A stretch of DNA of 64,000 nt from Parasitella parasitica (taxonomy: Eukaryota > Mucoromycota > Mucoromycetes > Mucorales > Mucoraceae), in NCBI GenBank assembly GCA_025201805.1, contig MU619248.1, forward strand, positions 302,060-366,059, read 5' to 3'. Positions 9,462-22,984 of the stretch are shown piece by piece (the first letter of the stretch is position 1; each line of letters starts with the position of its first letter). The notes below the pieces were generated by a model. It ran no database searches. It saw only the letters and a list, made by a program, of their open reading frames with translations, and was not told the origin of the DNA. A program made the position numbers and the translations under genes.

Positions 9462-12400
9462 CTAAATTTTGAGGGCTTCCTCGATGCAAAAATTAATGAA
9501 ATCTTTTCTATAAGACATGTTCATGCCAAAGTGTCGACTGAGCTGTTCTCTTACTTGCTTTTTGGTCATTGTCATAAGATCTGCTGTCGCGGTGATACGT
9601 TGTACTTCTCTACGAATTTCCTCGTCAGTGGGATGGTATACGTTATTGTTATCCAGCATCGTGTTATTATTGACCATGGAGGGATACATGCCACCGCCAT
9701 AAGTAAGACTTGCTTCACTGTAGATAGAAGGAGCAGACATCATTGGCATAGACATTGGCGGGTGTTGCTGCATTGGAGCCATGTTTAATACAGAAGGTGG
9801 GCCCATCACAATGGACGATGCCCGTCCTGCTAGATTTTGATGCGAATATCTAAAACTAGCGTTGTCGTTGAAGGCTTGTCCACCACCATTGATGATACTG
9901 CCAGCTGCTGTAGCAGCAATTGGCATTTGATGCATGCTAGATGCATAGTTTGCAACAGGTGTCATATAGCCATTGTTCGTCGGAGCGTAGCCTACAACAG
10001 GCGGCAAACCGGATGCTGTGCGACGGGTTGTGGATGAGGTGATAGTTGTACCTCGAGTCTCTGCAGAGCCTGTTTCCCACAATTCGTTCTCATGATCACT
10101 CCATTTCTTGAGTGGGATTGATTTGGGATCAAATTTGCCTTCATCAGCTGGCAACATCTTCTTTTGACCATCGTCACCTAGAACCAAACGAGTGTTGCCC
10201 CAAGAAAAGTCGTCAAAATGCCAGAAAGAGTACATCGGTATGAAGAAAGAGAAAAGTGGGATGGCTAAAATGTACACAATCATCCATCCAATATGCTCCC
10301 ACTAAAAAGATCAGTTAAGAACAGCACCATTATACACAAGCATACTCAAGGCTTACCTTTCTGCGAACAATGAAAATGATGGCTTGTAGACCATACACAC
10401 CGCACAATGTAATGATAGAGATGAATGGAACTTGACCAGCATTTGTGGCTAGTCGATATATCAAAAAGCCCAGATAACAGACGACTGCAGGCATCACTAG
10501 TGTGCTTAGGAGATCTAGAATAACGACAAAACGCATAGAAAAACAGCAGAAGCCGCACAATTGAGGCAAGAACACCAACTCACCAAGATTATGAATGGTG
10601 GAGTTGATCCATCGGCGTCTTTGAGACAGCAGCACACTCCATCTGTCAGGAGCGTTGGTAAGGCATCCAGCATCAGCAGTGAATTTCGTTTTATAAGTTG
10701 GAAAGTGCTTTAGGATCAACGTAGTCAAGTAGCGATCTTCACCCAAATGAAGCAGATTTTTTTGATGCAGCGTATTGACTCTATTTTCTGCGTAATCGAC
10801 AATTACTTGATTACTCACTAGCAAGGGCTGGTTTTTGCCGGGAGAGCGGATACGATACATACAGAAACAGCCAGGCAAGCAAGTTACAGAGCCAAACAAA
10901 GATTCAAATGCTTTGGACAAGAAATGGGAGATATAGTATTCATAAACCTGGATCATGGTAACCCAACTGTCCTTTTCATTAGCCAACTTGGTTTCGCCAC
11001 AGAGGCCAATAACCTTTGAATCATGAACAAAACAAGAGACCATGCGATTTAGAGAATCAGGCAGCACTTCAGTATCTGCATCCACCATGAGCACAAATTC
11101 GTAGAAACTAGGATTCACGCCAATAACGTTCTTGATTTGATGATATATCTCGAGCTCCATGGGTGTCATTGGCGACTCAAAGTGCACCTTGTTCAAGAAT
11201 CTCATTAAGACCATTTGCGAATCACGTTTACCTCTGTTGCCTGGTTTTTGCCTTTCATTGGGAGCGCCTACTTTAACAACAACCACATAAGGGACAACAT
11301 GACCTGAGCATTCATAGAGCCCTGAATAGATTTTGGCTGTATTGTGCTGCTTGATTCCATCACCCAAAGACAGGAAGGATAAAGGCTCAGGGTCCACATT
11401 TGAATCTACGCCAAGAATGTCGAGCACGATGCGAGGAGTAGGCCGATCATTACCACTACCAACAATCATGCCATCGCACACCAAAAAGAGTAATTTGCGT
11501 TTATCGTCATAGCGCAAAACTGCAATCGAGTCAATAGTCTTTCTGAGCGACTCTTCACTTTCGGTATAACAAGGCACCTGGCACACGATAAATTTATCAT
11601 AGTCCTCTGGCTCACGGAAGGAGCTCAACTGCAATGCGGCCAAGAACTTGAACAAGATAACGGCACACAGAAACCCTGTAACAATCAATAAAAAGTATTC
11701 TGAAAATTGGCATTGGAGAGATCTTCTCGTGTCCAGTTTACCAACAAAAAACAGATTTCGAAGGCAAACAAGTTGACGCACCCTCAGATCCTCTGAAATA
11801 GGAAGCGCATCAAAATGATTAGAGATATCAGTTCCAGCCAGTTGGCGGAATAGCTGTACAATACTGTTGTCCATAAAGTTCAAATCCAAATTTGCGGGAG
11901 GGGTTATGCCTTCAGGGGCTCGGGGAGCTCTGCCGCCCATGAGATAGTAAGTCAAATCATAAACATCGCCGTGCAGGATGGCCCAGCTTCTGTGCGTGCT
12001 GATATCGCCAACATTGACCACATTGTTTGCTTGACGAAGGATGTCCGCTGGCTCGTAGCCCATAAATCCTAAACGGTAGTTCTTGCGCATGTACACCATC
12101 TGTTCGAAATACCAATCAGGCCGATAATCGTTTGTAAAGAATCTAAAATCATGATAAGCAGCGTTGCGATCTGTCAAATTGACTTGGAAATCAAGGACGA
12201 GCTCTTCAGGAATTCTCCCGGTAGTGCCATCACAGAGAGCAGAGACTTGGACAGGAAACAGATTCGTGGCATCTTTGCCCGCATAATCGTAAATGACATT
12301 ATCAGGTATCACTTCAGAAGCCCAGTGATGAGGAGCAAATTTAGTCAAGTCAAACACTTCTCCACGGATAGCGACATAGGCACTGTCCTTGTCCGTCTTG

Positions 12401-15382
12401 CCCTGTAATTCGGAAAGCGAGTACACATCTTGGTGTGGGCAAATCAAAGGACCAAAAAACACGATGAATATCACCATGGCTGCAGACAGAAAAAATATGA
12501 GCAAACAGAGAGCAACTTTTTCTCTCCATGCGAGGCGAACATCGCGACGTTTCATGCCGCCACAGTGGTTCAATGCTGGTGAAGGAACCCACCATGTTAA
12601 AAACCAGACAAACAGGACCCATTTGCGACGGATACCACTAACTGGCTCGTCGTCTTCTTCGGGTGCTAGTGTATCTGCCGGTTTTGCTTTAAGGTCCTGG
12701 TCTTTTTCATTGATTCCAGAGTAATCTTGCTGAGCGTTAAGCAGCGTGTGCGATCTTTTGTTTTCAAAAGTGGCTTGCGAAAATACTTCGGATCCGTTGA
12801 AATCATGCAAACCAGCTTCTTCCATATAATCGTCTTCAGACATAGCAGAGGACATAACGTCGTCGTTGAAAGAGTACATATCGAACGGTTTTTGACCTGG
12901 CAGCAATCCTCCAACAGCTGAGATCTTGGCATTTTTAGACTCTGTCTTCTCTAAGCTTCGTAAATCATCTTCTAGGATTCTAAAAGTGCTATTTGACAGG
13001 AAAATCTATATAATGTACGTGAGATGGTTGCGTCCGATTTGAGCACCATCTTTTTTTATATACCTTTGATTTTCCAATAGCTGCAAGGGGCTCATTCCAT
13101 CCTAATGACTGGGCCATATGGGTAAGTCTTTCTTTTAGTGGTAGACTTGTATCCAGCATTGTGTTCATGGTCAATGGAATAGAAACGTGGTATCGATCCC
13201 AGAACTCCTCAAATGTGAATACAGTAGTGTAATAGCCGGCTTTCATTCGTTTGATCATATCCAGCATCTTGAAGTGTGATTGCTGCACTGCCACTTTCTT
13301 AACATCGCACGAATTGGCCAAAGACAAATCGTTTGGACGTATACACAAGACTGACCAAGACAGAGTGTTTGACAGGGCCTGCGTTAGATCAGATATGCCA
13401 GTGACCAAAAGATCTGCAATAGTCGAAACATTAGACTGCAATGACGTTGATAGGGTTGATTTGACATCTGCTTTGTGATCGTTGACCGTCGACAATGCAG
13501 CGGTCGTTGCTGTACTGGTAGTTGTTGGTGATCTCAGAGGCTTTATACCTTGCTGTTGAGAATAGACTCGGTTTCTTGTACCATCATCGTGACCGAGTAT
13601 ATTATCGTCGAATAGGCATGCGACGAGGCCATTTGAGGTTGGTGGGTTGTATGCATTTCCACTGAACAATGCAATGAAATCGTTGCACATGTAGTCTTGA
13701 TTCCTCTCTGTAAAACTGCGTGGCTCGTATGTTGTTGATCCCCAGAAATGCTGGATGCTGAACAACTTGGAATCGGTATCACTCTTCTTGAAGGCTAACA
13801 GTTGAGCATTAATCGCACTCTTATTAGCACTGGCATAGTTGTCCACTAAGGTTTCATCGTCGTCGTATCTCTGCTGATTCTGCTGACGGGATGCTTGAGC
13901 ATTCATAATAGACCACAGGCCCTTGGACGGATGGACAAACAAATTGACAATGGCAGGATTTGTAGGCCAATGCTCGTTACTTATCGTCAATCCCTGTTCT
14001 GCATACTCTTGTCTATCACGATCGAATATGTTAACAAACATGAACTGATGCAATGACTCCTGAATAAAGTTGTATGACAATTGATCAAAACCAGCGCCAG
14101 AAGGCCTTGAGGTCAACCAGCCAGGAAGATCAAGCAAGCCGATAAAACTGTGCGAATTCTTTGGTGCCAAGCGATCGTTTATTTGCTCCACAAGCCAGGT
14201 AAACAACAAACAATACAATGATTGAGCAAGATCATCTCTTTGTTTACCAGCTTGTTCAGGATTCAAAAAAAGCGTGGTGATGTCTCGTTTGATCAGCTTG
14301 CTTTTGAACGTCAATGCACTCATTAGAGAGTTCGGGTCTACGCCTAGTAAATCGGCTGCAGTTGTTAGAGTATCAATATTTTTGATGATGGCAGCATCTT
14401 GAGAGTTATTGGCATCTTCAATGAAGTGTATGTTTCCCAGATGTAATATAGCTGCTAGTATTTGATATACTTGTGCTACTCTATGCTTTTGAAAGAGCAC
14501 TGTTTTAAGGGCGGTACGTAGTTCAGCATCTGCATTCAAATCATCCAACGACGATGCTCTGGAGGTGGTGGTTTTGGCGAGATAATGAAATGTCGACCAA
14601 TCGGATAAGCTTAAGCGAGTCCTCTCGTCTGCTGAAGCGCCTGCAAGTAGATTGTAAAATACATGAAAGTTGCGTTCGTCTTGGCCGGCGGCTGTTACTC
14701 TAGATTTTTCAAGTGCATAAGGTAAAAAGACTGCACCAGCTAATCGTCCTCTTTCCGAAAAGTGTATTTCAGCGAACAAGGCGCTTTTAGACGCATTATC
14801 ATGTTGAGTCGTCTTTGCGTGACTAAACGAACGTAAAATGGTCTGGGCATGCACAACGTTTGCTTGGGTACGAGTTGTCTTTCGGTGAGTGCTGAGCGCA
14901 ATTAAGTGGCTGATGGCTTGTTTAAACTGCTCTGATTTACCACTGCCACTTTCACCACTATGCGAAAAAAAAAAAAAGAAAAAAAAAACGTTAATACAAG
15001 GGGGAGAGAGGAGAGGGGGCAGATGTGAAAGAAAGGCAAGGAGAGGGGGCTTTTACCTAAATAAGATGGACTGATTTATACTAGTTCTTCTCATATGTAG
15101 ATATGCATGATTCACGAGTTGATATATGTGCGGCTCTTTCCATTGATTTGCCTTTGCACTTGAAGTGTCTTTGTATTCTGCAATGTAATCTACTTTGGCT
15201 GCATTGCTGGAATAGTACGGATTCAACGCAACCAAAATAGAAGGGCCTATATTGGTATAAATTTGGTCATTCAGGTATCGCTGACGAAGTAATTCGGCAA
15301 TTTCATCAGAGGTCAGGTCTCGAGATAATTGTGTTAAGTCTGATGTATGAATTTGTTGCTGCGGCTGTGGTTGCTGTGCCAT
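9462..15382 (-). CDS. Chitin synthase with N-terminal myosin motor-like domain (class V type)
   Basis: Four exons (15057-15382, 13064-14957, 10357-13005, 9462-10301) encode 1902 residues. Residues 1 to about 750 form a myosin head-like domain: the P-loop GESGSGKS spans the first junction (about 110-117), a switch II-like LLDLPGW follows, and GKSKIFLSNSTFRILED marks the end of the motor. Two membrane segments and a cytochrome b5-like region (about 930-1050) come next. The glycosyltransferase-2 catalytic part has the acidic VDADTE, LGEDRYLTTL near residue 1495 and the diagnostic QRRRW near 1537. Several membrane helices and a C-terminal DEK_C-type domain (last ~55 residues) follow. The enzyme polymerises UDP-GlcNAc into chitin; the motor helps deliver or retain vesicles at hyphal tips. 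Intron 1 carries C-rich and poly-T tracts in the transcript. Class V rather than VII is preferred because the motor is long and keeps a P-loop. Confidence 0.95.
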
Positions 15383-17299
15383 TATTGGAATATCATGTAT
15401 TTTATATTATACAGCGTGTTGGAATGGATCAAAACAAGAAACAGAAAGAAAAAGGAAAGAAAGAGTTAAAGGTACAGAGATGCTATTATGAATACCCTCC
15501 TATTAAAAGATCAAATAGCCCCCTTCACTTTTCTCAAACGTACATGGACAGACCCCTTTATCCAGGGCAACAGTGTACATATATAAAAAGGCCAAAAAAA
15601 GATTTCGGAATATCCTGTACATGTTTACATGCCAATATGATTTCATCTTTATAATTCACTAGAGCAAAGAACATTCCGAGTTGAATAGACACAGACACAA
15701 CTTTTGGATCCATAAATTTAAATCATACACACACAAAAAATCACATAATAGAAAAAGAGCGCTCAATGTCGAGTATTTATATTCTAACTGCTATAAAAAT
15801 CTTCTTTTCTAGTGCTGTTAGGGAGGAGAAAGCAGAAACAAGTGTACAGATATATTTATCTGTACTGAACACAGCAGCAGGCAGCATCCACAGTGTATAT
15901 ACGTACTGTTGTAGTCGGAAAATAAGGTTGTATGATAATCTTAAATACAGACTGTCATACCCCTTTTGATCCCATCTCCTTCTCTTTCTCTTTATTTTTT
16001 TTTATGCACTGTTTTTTTGTTTACAATTATTCATACATGGATCGTCTCTCTTTACCATTTTTCTTGTATGAAAAACATGTATACATTTGTTTGTTTTCTA
16101 GTGAGTTTAGAGTAGTCCGCATTTTGTTTATTTAGCAGATAATTAATGATTGCAGAACTGTGTCTCTCGAATATATAAATACATATGTATTGTGGCTATT
16201 GTAAGAAGGGGTCCTTGAACACAAAATGATTGCTTTGAGGAGCTCACTGCGATTCTTTTTCTCATTATTGAAAGGTCAGGTTGCCTTTATGTGCATCTAC
16301 GGAATGAAATTGCATAATATACACCACCCATCATACAATTCTTGTTCTCGCTGTGATGAGCCGATGCACCCGCATCTGTATAAAGTGTGATGTTTACTCA
16401 GAAATGGTCGATATGAGCGTACAATAGCATTGAGATTCGCGCTAGTCTTGGGTTTATCAAACTTTTAGTCTGTGCATATACGAAATTTGTAACAAATACA
16501 AAATACACCTTTTGCCAAAACGATGCCGCAAGAAAAGAAATTAAAGTGTCGCACTTTTACAAAAATCAGACGCATATTTTTATAAATAACTTAGCCAAAC
16601 TTAAGCGTACATGGACGATAAGACTACATTAAACATGATGAGCAAGATAAAGAGTAAGATCAAGACAATCAAATAGTGGATCCAAAAGAACAAGATCCCA
16701 TTACTGTTAGAAAGATCTCCAAGGGTAGCACCATATTTCATTTTATCAAATTTATTAAAAAAAACTGTTGGATGTTATGGATAAAAATAAAAAATCCCAA
16801 AACTCATACCTGGTTTTCCACAATGTCAGCATGCATTAATATGATATGTTGCACCGTAAGATAGAACAAAGAGGTTACCAGGTCTGCCCTCTTCTTGCTT
16901 TCTCATCCGAGCTTAATGCAATTGACTAATTCAGGGCAATGTCAATGGGAAAATGAAGCGATCATGCATGAATCTGACCGGAGAAATCTTATTAACTAGA
17001 ATAGAGAATGCTTGAAATGCAGTGCCAGCTAGCAACTTGTACAGTTTCTGTGCTCAATCAAAATGTATAATTGATAATTGCTATGTTAACAGACCAGTGT
17101 AATTTATCTATCTTTAAATAAAGTTATTAACTTATTGCAATCTATATTACAGTACTTGAAAACTACGACTTCCGGTGAATCTTGTCTGACTTGCCCAATG
17201 TTGGTAGAAAAGCTAAAAGTTGACGATATCCGTATGAAGGAGGCAAGCACAAAGCGGAATTATATAAGTTATGCTGTTCAGGACAAAGTTAGTTTTTCG
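15383..17299. other. Intergenic: chitin synthase promoter and AT-rich sequence
   Basis: The first ~700 bases upstream of the chitin synthase start contain TATA-like and pyrimidine-rich stretches. From about 16600 the sequence may be the decayed 5' part of the transposase described next (LTVRKISKGST-like peptide near 16700), but the similarity is weak. Confidence 0.4.
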
Positions 17300-18190
17300 G
17301 TCTGAAGATTGAAAAGTGCATGGCTGCATTCATAGCTGGACAACACAGAGATGGGCTAAGCTGTATAGCATGTGCCCTGACACTATTTTTGACAGCTGTA
17401 ACAAAGTAGGTTGCAAGTGTATTTTAACCGAAGAACATAAAACACTGCTATCAATTTCATTGATGCTGCTTCTGTTGTTAAAGTGGCCAGATATTTATTA
17501 AAACAGCTCGAAATCTTTATAACTGTATGAGAAGTGAATGCAACTTTTCATTGAAAAAAGCACATTCTATCGAAAGAAGTAGTGCAGCAAAGATTGAGGA
17601 ACGGCACAATTGGGTTTGTCAATGGGAAAATATAGACATGAGCTTCCTGACCATCTGCGTGTTTCTTGACGAGTCTGCTTTTGATATAAACATGAAACGC
17701 TCAAGAGCCTGGTCCAAAAAAAGGTACCTGTGCTATTATTACCAGGCTTACTACGAAAGCAAACACAACGTCTATATTGGGTGCGATCGCTGCCGCAGGT
17801 TTGATAACAGTTGGCGTAAAATAACCAAGACCTGCTAAGAAGAGGAAGGCTGATGGATACGTAAGCTCAGGAACTGTTACATGTCACTATATTAGTTTCT
17901 TAAAAATGGCTCCTGACGAAATGAACAAACATCCACATAAAAAAGGTCACTTTATTGTGATGGAATACACACCCATACACACTCACAAAAATACAAAGAT
18001 ACATTGAATATCTAGGATATAAATATGTGTAGCCTCCTACTCGCTTTCCTGAGCCTAACCCAATAGAACAAGTCTGGGCAATACCAAAGAGTAAGATTAG
18101 GCGCCATAGATTTTTGCAGGATGACACCAAAGTGTTTTGTTTCGTATTCTTACAGGTGCTGGGATTTAACGTCAAAAAACAGCCCAAGTA
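17300..18190 (+). pseudogene. Decayed Tc1/mariner-superfamily (DDE_3) transposase
   Basis: Fragments in successive frames line up with a transposase read left to right. LTEEHKTLL lies near 17430, in the helix-turn-helix/linker part. CVFLDESAFDINMKRSRAWS lies near 17655-17715, the first catalytic Asp (about 17668) with the RxxxWS signature. HFIVMEYTPIH lies near 17950, where the second catalytic Asp expected in VMDNAPIH is Glu. PEPNPIEQVWA lies near 18055, the third catalytic acidic residue in the NPIE motif. Frameshifts and stops separate the pieces. The copy cannot encode an active enzyme. No terminal inverted repeats were located by eye. Confidence 0.8.
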
Positions 18191-18970
18191 ACTAAAATCA
18201 CAATGCACAGAAAAGATTCAGGTAAGAAATATCAGATCAAATAATATTTGACATGGCAGCACAACGTGAAGTGAAACTACATAGAGAGCTTGTAAAGATA
18301 ATAATAGTTTTTCAATTGGGGATATTCATCTCTCACATTTGTAATTGAGCACAAAAAATCAAGCTAAAGAATGATGGGATACAAATAAGAAAAGAGCGGC
18401 GTTCAAGACTTATCAGTGTAAACAGCACAGTTCTTCGTCTTTCCAAAAAAAAAAAAAAAAAAAAAAACGGCGAATTAGATTGTGTATCCATTGAATCGTA
18501 TACGTGACAAGAGAAAGAAGGTCTCTTCCCACTCCCAGCTGGGACAGCAAATGCTACAGCAATTACATATCAAGGCTAGGAAATTTCTCCGGCGTAGGGC
18601 AGGGTTCATATGTAGACTTGTCATCATGCTTTCCTTACCAGATTATAAAACTACTTGGGTATGTACTTATCTTTTTGGTAGGCTTGTGATAGCACCAAGT
18701 CTGCGAGAAGAGCTGTAAAGATGAGAAGCGTGGGTAGGAGAACAGACCAAAACTATAGCCCATAATCAAATTGATAACGTCAATTTTTTTTTGGCGCATT
18801 GGATGCTACAGAGCTCGTAAATGTAGGAGAATCAAGTAAACATGTAGTTAGTGATAATTGCCAATCATAGCATCACCTTTTTTTGTGTGTGCGACCAATT
18901 TCTAGCAATAAGCGATAATATTTATCAGCTTCACTGTAGCATAAAATCTACTTCATTGTATAAATGCCGT
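18191..18970. other. Intergenic
   Basis: Contains a poly-A tract at about 18446-18468. An open frame at 18482-18718 has no recognisable features and is taken as chance. Nothing else seen. Confidence 0.4.
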
Positions 18971-21179
18971 TTATTTTTTCTTGGATTTTGATGACGAGGA
19001 TGATTTAGCTAATGGGGCAGAAGAAGGTACAACCCCTCTATTACCAACACTCAAAACAACGTGAGCATTACCAGTGCGTTGCTGTCTTTCCAGCAATGCA
19101 CCTGCTAGGTTATGAGGTGTATCTGTGCTACTCATCATGTTAAGTTTGCGCTCTTCTTCAATCTTCTGCATTCTCTTTTCAGTCTTGGTCTTGCCCGACG
19201 TTTTACCATGGAATTTATGCGACATGTACCTAAACGCTTCTGCTGTCTTCATGACACGGCCTGTATCGTCCGTGTACTCCAGATTAACTTCAGGCTTGTA
19301 ATTTTGCATGGCCAATTCGTATTCTCGCATTCTTTGAGCTTCTTCTCTCTCTCGTTCTCTTTCTCTTTCTCGCTCCATTTCACGTTGACGATCACTGTTA
19401 TCTCTACCGTTTCTCCTGTCAGTATTTCTACGACGCTCTTTTTCTCGTTTCTCTTCCAGTGCTCGAAGGCGCTCCTTCTTTCTCTGCTCATTTTGCCATC
19501 TGATCTGCTCTGCTGCAATTTTATCGCGTTTGATCTGTTCCTCGGTTGGCTTGGCAATGATTCCTATAATAAAATTGGTGAGCCGCATATTCGCTTATGA
19601 TAGTGTCAAAATCGATTACCCTTCTGATTAAGCAGGTTCAATGTTGCAGCCAATCCACGGCTTACAAGAGGCTCTTCAACGATAACTTCTTCCTTTACCT
19701 CTTCCTTTATCTCTTCCTTTATCTCTTCCTTGATTTCATCTTGATCTTCCTCCATGGCGACATCCTCATCAGGTACTTCCTCCATCTTAACGTCTCTACT
19801 AGGTGTATCATCGACTTTATGAACAACATACTCTGGATCAGGCTCAGCCTTAACTTGTACTTGATGAGAATGAGAGAGTTTAGGTGCGGATTCTCTGGTT
19901 TCGAATGTGGGCATATTATTGCTCAAGGAATTGACAAATTCTGTGGTTTCAGATAGCACTAATCCGCCTTCATCATTATCATCTTCCTTCATTTGGTCTT
20001 TTTGCTCCTCTCTGATCTGCTTTGCGATTTCTTCTGGGGTCATCTTCTTCAGCTGCTTGTTCTTTTGCTTATTGGCAACTCTTCTGGCTCTTGCAAGAGC
20101 TTCTTGAAGGTCGTCGTCATCAACAAAATTAGCATCTGGGTCTAACGTACGAGTTCTAGGTTCAGCAACTGGCTCTTGGGTTATGGATGTGCTAATGTCG
20201 TCTTCATCCTTATTCTTTCTGCGCGTTTTCTTTTTCTTTTTAGATTTGGGTTTTTTGAATGTAGCGTCTGCCTCCTCTTGGGTATAGTAATCTTTGATTT
20301 CCTGCATCTTTTCATAAGATAACGTTTGCTCTTTCAGTTTCTGTTCAACAGACTTTTCATCTGCAATCTCCACAACTTTCTTTACAGTACCAGATTTACC
20401 AATGACGAAACCTGCTTCATCATCATCGTCTTCATATTGAGGCAAAATGCTGGACTTTTTACCATTGAATTGGTCATCATCATACGGATTATAACCAGGC
20501 TTTTGTTTCTTTGCTTCGAGATTCTTTTTTAAACGCTCGCGATCTTCCAAATTGACATTGGTGAGCTCATCCACATCATCCTCGTCTTCGCCAAGAATAT
20601 TTCGATCCTTTAGTGTCAATATAGTTTCGCCGCCTTCGTCGAATTCAGACATGGCATGACTAACTTTGAGGCCTGTAAGGTGTGCTGCGTCGTAGGATTG
20701 ATATGAATTGTCCATTTCCTCCAATTCTCGTGCTCGACGAGCTGCCAAGTCTTTCTCACGTTTTCTACTCTTTTTAATCCAATTCAATGCGTTATCATCC
20801 TCAGCTTCGCCATCGCTAGCTTCGCCAAGGCCCCTGCCTTGTAATTTGGCATGGCTTCTTTTGCGATTCTTGGACCTAAATTACCACGAATAAATAACAC
20901 TAAAATCATCCATAAATTTAATGTACTTTTTACTTTTCAATGTTTTTCCTAATTTCTTCTTCTTTGGCAAGCCTGTCATTCTCTTGCTTGATTCTTTGAA
21001 AGTTGTCGTAAGCGTCCCTATCTGGGTCAACAACTTGATCATCGGCATCGCCTTCAATAGCTAATGGAGGGAGCCCCAGCTTTTCACGGAGTGCACTTGA
21101 AATACCCATTAGTTCGAAGATTTATTTCTAACAAATAATACACTTACTTTGTCTCTTCGATTGAAATAGATTCAGCCAT
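18971..21179 (-). CDS. SNU66: Tri-snRNP protein Snu66/SART1
   Basis: Four exons (21148-21179, 20934-21095, 19620-20875, 18971-19563) encode 680 residues. The start ATG at 21179 begins MAESISIEETNALREKLGLP; the ETNxLRxKLGLxPL motif is the N-terminal signature of the SART-1 family. The protein is a U4/U6.U5 tri-snRNP component needed to activate the spliceosome. It is mostly charged, disordered and helical. It contains Lys-rich blocks, Asp/Glu-rich blocks, a short tandem repeat of EIKE/EVKE near the end of exon 3, a Glu/Arg-alternating stretch (EREREREREE) in exon 4, and the conserved C-terminal region with LEYTDDTGR, the (F/Y)R-x-(M/L)SHKFHGK motif and a basic tail. The internal G-x-A-A-T-L-N-LL motif (RGLAATLNLLNQKG) at the exon 3 end is also typical. 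Confidence 0.93.
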
Positions 21180-22984
21180 AGTCGTCTACTTATAGTTTAA
21201 CGAAGAAAGAAAAAGACAAAAAATGAAAAGATGAGCGCGAAGCCCTTAAATCAGAAGTCATACATGCTCTGATTTCTCAATGCAATGTTACGCAGCAATT
21301 GAAGTCATTATAATAAAATGCGCATATAAGCTTTCTTTTGATTCTTCAATTTTCTGTAAACGGGTACTTTCCTTAGCCATCATGCCAAAAAATTAGTAAG
21401 ACATTTCTTTCAATTTTAAAGGAATGAGTTTCCAGAAAANNNNNNNNNNAAAAAAAAAAAAAAAAAGTAAAAAAGATGTATCCAAATGCAATATCGTTCT
21501 TTATTGCCGAGATGACAGATTAAATGTAATATTTATTAAAAAAAAAGAGAGTAATTCTCATAAATTAGTCTCGGTTTGTTATTCAGGAAGAGGTACGAGT
21601 CAGTATATATAATATTACCTTCCACCACATCTTTGATGTAATGGAGTTATTTTTGGACTTGGATCGCTGCCATTAATATGGAATAACAGTAATTCCATAG
21701 TTGCTAAAATTCTATAGTCGATGAGATATTATATTTTGACTTTAATATAAATCGAGCAGTAGCTGCACACAGGAGCTTGTAACGTTCCTTGAAGTAGCTG
21801 AAAAGTCAAGGACCACCACTGCTGCTGGTGTGAATCCTGTTTAAACACCGACACAACTTTTTCGCTTCCTGGAGGTCGATATGGACATCCAACATCAAAA
21901 AAAGACGTTTTTCTCAACAAACTATTAATCAAATCTACCAGACAAAATAATCAAAAATTATAGCCAATCTATTTTTACATCTACTGATAATGTTTTTTCA
22001 GTCTGTTATTACCAAAAATTTGGAGTCATATTGACTTTCAGGGAATAGTGTTTTTAGACAAAAACTTTTTTTTCCACATATAGAAAATAAAACCCAGTGT
22101 TTCAAGATGATTTTTGGGTAATATAGGGTTGTTTTGAGCTTAGGAAAGATAAGCTGAAAATTTCTTTTTTAGGGCTAAAAATGGTATAAAGCGATTTCAA
22201 CTCTTTTTTCCCTTGCAAGTACAGGCAGTTTGGAGGGCTTTTTTTTGGTGAAAAAAAATTGGCCCAAAAACCCACAAAAAAAATGTAGTAGGGTATAGTG
22301 TAATGTAAGAAATGGGTTTGACCAGTTTTAAGCTTCTTAAAAGGGTAAATAGTGCATAAAAAATCTTTTTTTTTTGTAAAATTAACCTTAGCCTTTATAT
22401 CCATCTACCACAATAATATTCTTTCCCAGCAACAGCGTTTATTTGATGTATTTCAACATGATCACGGCTCTGTTTAGTTAGTTCCGCTGTCTCAGCAGCA
22501 AATCCGTATGATACACCTCGATATACTTGTTGCTCGAGACTTGGCGCTGGAAAACAAGATATCATACAATACACCTTGTAGATTTCTAAATTATAAGCGT
22601 CGAATAATATGTGTTTACCTTGTAAACACATTTTGCATCTTTACCACCATCGTCTCTCCAGTTGCTTAATTTTTGATTTAAAGGCGAGTCTGCTGGTGAA
22701 CAAGGCAATTACATTTGACACGTATAAGGCCGCAATACATAATAGTTTATTTGCTTGAGACTATCTATTTGTAGAGTACTGGTTCAATTGCTTGCTTCAA
22801 GCTGGAAAGATTTTATTCAACACAGTTGCTTACAGTAGTATTGAAATTGATGGAAATCATTTATTCAAAACAACCAAGTCGATGAAGAGAGCATATCAGA
22901 CTTGAATTAAACACCAATGGTGTGGGCACCAGATTCAGACATGGTCTTGAATGGACGATAACATGGATAGCAGAGGCAGTTTTG
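21180..22984. other. Gene-poor region with a 10-base assembly gap
   Basis: Promoter of SNU66 on the left, then N at 21440-21449 inside a poly-A tract. A minus-strand open frame at 22395-22631 contains plausible peptide (AAETAELTKQSRDHVEIHQ), but I could not join it to a start or to neighbouring exons in phase, so it is not called. It may be a fragment of a decayed gene or element. Confidence 0.4.

Noticed and set aside
12151-12932. Several open frames on both strands inside the chitin synthase gene
   Set aside because: Shadows; the main frame has family motifs throughout.
18482-18718. Open frame of 78 codons
   Set aside because: No signal, motif or plausible neighbours; chance frame.
22395-22700. 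Minus-strand peptide with AAETAELTKQSRDHVEIHQ and an upstream piece SPLNQKLSNWRDDGG
   Set aside because: The two pieces cannot be joined with acceptable splice sites and phase, and no start was found.
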